A DNA stretch of 14,225 nucleotides. Source: JAAYHC01 sp964483175 (lineage in GTDB: Bacteria > Bacillota > UBA5301). Below, piece after piece: positions 13,530 to 14,225 of the stretch; position 1 is the first letter of the stretch, and the number at the start of each line of letters is the position of its first letter. The position numbers and the translations under genes are program-made. Location of the stretch: NCBI GenBank assembly GCA_964483175.1, contig CAZAAT010000059.1, forward strand, positions 1-14,225, in the 5' to 3' direction. A model generated the notes under the pieces. It ran no database searches, was not told the origin of the DNA, and saw only the letters and a program-made list of their open reading frames with translations.

Positions 13530-14225
13530 GTCCGATGAGTTTGTCCAATCCATATACCAAGCCTGGTAGATCCCCTACTTTCCGAATGGCCAGGATGACT
13601 CCGGGCATAAAGGACTCCCGATTCATCGAATCATGGCGAATAGTCAAAATCTGCCCTGGCCCACCGAAGATTACCTCCTGGTGAGCGACTAATCCGGGAA
13701 GCCGGACGCTATGAATCCGTATACCACCGAGTTCGCCACCGCGAACCCCATGTACCGACTCTATTTCGGTTGCCTCAGACTCTTCTTTGGTTTGCGTTTG
13801 TAGAATCATCTCAGCTGTTTTAATTGAAGTACCGGATGGAGCATCGACTTTCTTGGGATGGTGCAGTTCTATGATCTCTACAGCCGGGAAAAAACGAGCC
13901 GCCTCCGCAGCAAATTTCATCATCAGCAAGGCGCCAATAGCAAAGTTTGGGGCGATAATCGCTCCTTTCTTCAACCGATTGCATAAATCAGCAAGATCAG
14001 CCAACTCAACCTGGGTCAGCCCGGTAGTGCCCACGACCGGGTGGACATCTGCGTTTAAGACCGTCTGAACCCTAGTAAAAAGCCCCTCTGGCCGGGTGAA
14101 ATCCACGCAAACATCGGGCTCTGCCTTGGCTAAGGCACGCTCCAGACTATTATCGATTAGTACACCGTTTGCCTGTCCCAGTGCAATACTCCCAATATCT
14201 TCACCCGTATGACTATTATCAACAG
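13504..14225 (-). CDS. dapB: 4-hydroxy-tetrahydrodipicolinate reductase, 5' end outside the window
   Basis: DapB reduces the DapA product with NAD(P)H towards diaminopimelate and lysine, competing with DpaA/DpaB. The frame is open from the window edge, giving about 239 residues. It begins VDNSHTGEDIGSIALGQANGV, so about the first 30 residues, with the nucleotide-binding GxxGxxG, are missing. An internal GTG at 14106 (MDFTRPEG) is not the start, because the upstream frame continues with typical DapB sequence (LERALAKAEPDVCVDFT). Visible motifs are VVGTTG, IAPNFAIGALLMM, catalytic ELHHPKKVDAPSGTS, and SVHGVRGGELGGIRIHSVRLPGLVAHQEVIFG with TIRHDSMNRESF. Everything seen looks functional. It is upstream of dpaA with 35 nt between, an order known in Desulfotomaculum-like Clostridia (recalled); in Bacillus subtilis dapB lies elsewhere. 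Confidence 0.97.
   Translation of the reverse strand, partial: VDNSHTGEDIGSIALGQANGVLIDNSLERALAKAEPDVCVDFTRPEGLFTRVQTVLNADVHPVVGTTGLTQVELADLADLCNRLKKGAIIAPNFAIGALLMMKFAAEAARFFPAVEIIELHHPKKVDAPSGTSIKTAEMILQTQTKEESEATEIESVHGVRGGELGGIRIHSVRLPGLVAHQEVIFGGPGQILTIRHDSMNRESFMPGVILAIRKVGDLPGLVYGLDKLIGHHDDTISI

Noticed and set aside
13504..14106. A short dapB beginning at the internal GTG
   Set aside because: The frame upstream continues with typical DapB sequence to the window edge, so the gene is cut by the window and not truncated.
1..14225. Mobile elements, phage or defence genes, CRISPR, RNA genes
   Set aside because: No transposase, integrase, direct-repeat array, tRNA cloverleaf or rRNA segment was seen; the genes are conserved housekeeping and sporulation genes on one strand.

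Overview
The window is a chromosomal segment of a spore-forming Firmicute, most like the Clostridia of the Desulfotomaculum/Peptococcaceae type. This is inferred from gene content: dipicolinate synthase (spoVFA/spoVFB), SepF, TepA, YlzJ, an RNase J, and a dapB-spoVFA-spoVFB-asd-dapG-dapA-rnj-tepA-ylzJ order. Every recognised gene is on the minus strand, so transcription runs from high to low coordinates. The window is densely coding, with no gap above about 130 bp. I saw no tRNA, rRNA, CRISPR array, insertion sequence or phage gene.

Region 1 (14225 down to about 6066) is a diaminopimelate/lysine and dipicolinate operon: dapB (5' end outside the window), dpaA, dpaB, asd, an aspartokinase of the DapG type, dapA, ribonuclease J, tepA and ylzJ. 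Asd, aspartokinase and DapA take aspartate to 4-hydroxy-tetrahydrodipicolinate. There the path splits: DapB reduces it towards diaminopimelate and lysine, while DpaA/DpaB oxidise it to dipicolinic acid for the spore core. A sigma-K-like promoter candidate at the end of dapB could give separate mother-cell expression of the dipicolinate branch. A strong hairpin terminator abuts the ylzJ stop codon. ftsK/spoIIIE, which often follows ylzJ, is absent at this place.

Region 2 (about 6034 to 4280) holds a short Na+/phosphate cotransporter-like membrane protein and an AcuB-like CBS-CBS-ACT protein, closed by a second hairpin terminator.

Region 3 (4182 to 1) resembles the ylm/division cluster: an orphan HlyD-like membrane-anchored protein, a PIN-PhoH ATPase, YggS (PLP homeostasis), SepF (FtsZ anchor) and the N-terminal part of a ProC-like reductase, cut by the window edge.

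Most of this is well-described housekeeping and sporulation biology, and I see no convincing new multi-gene system. The points most worth a second look are: a ProC-like protein whose usual SGSGPAY motif reads SGSGKSS, which gives a perfect Walker A pattern; two leader hairpins that bury the Shine-Dalgarno sequences of tepA and the Na/Pi gene; an out-of-frame basic C-terminal tail on TepA overlapping ylzJ; and the sigma-K-like site before dpaA.
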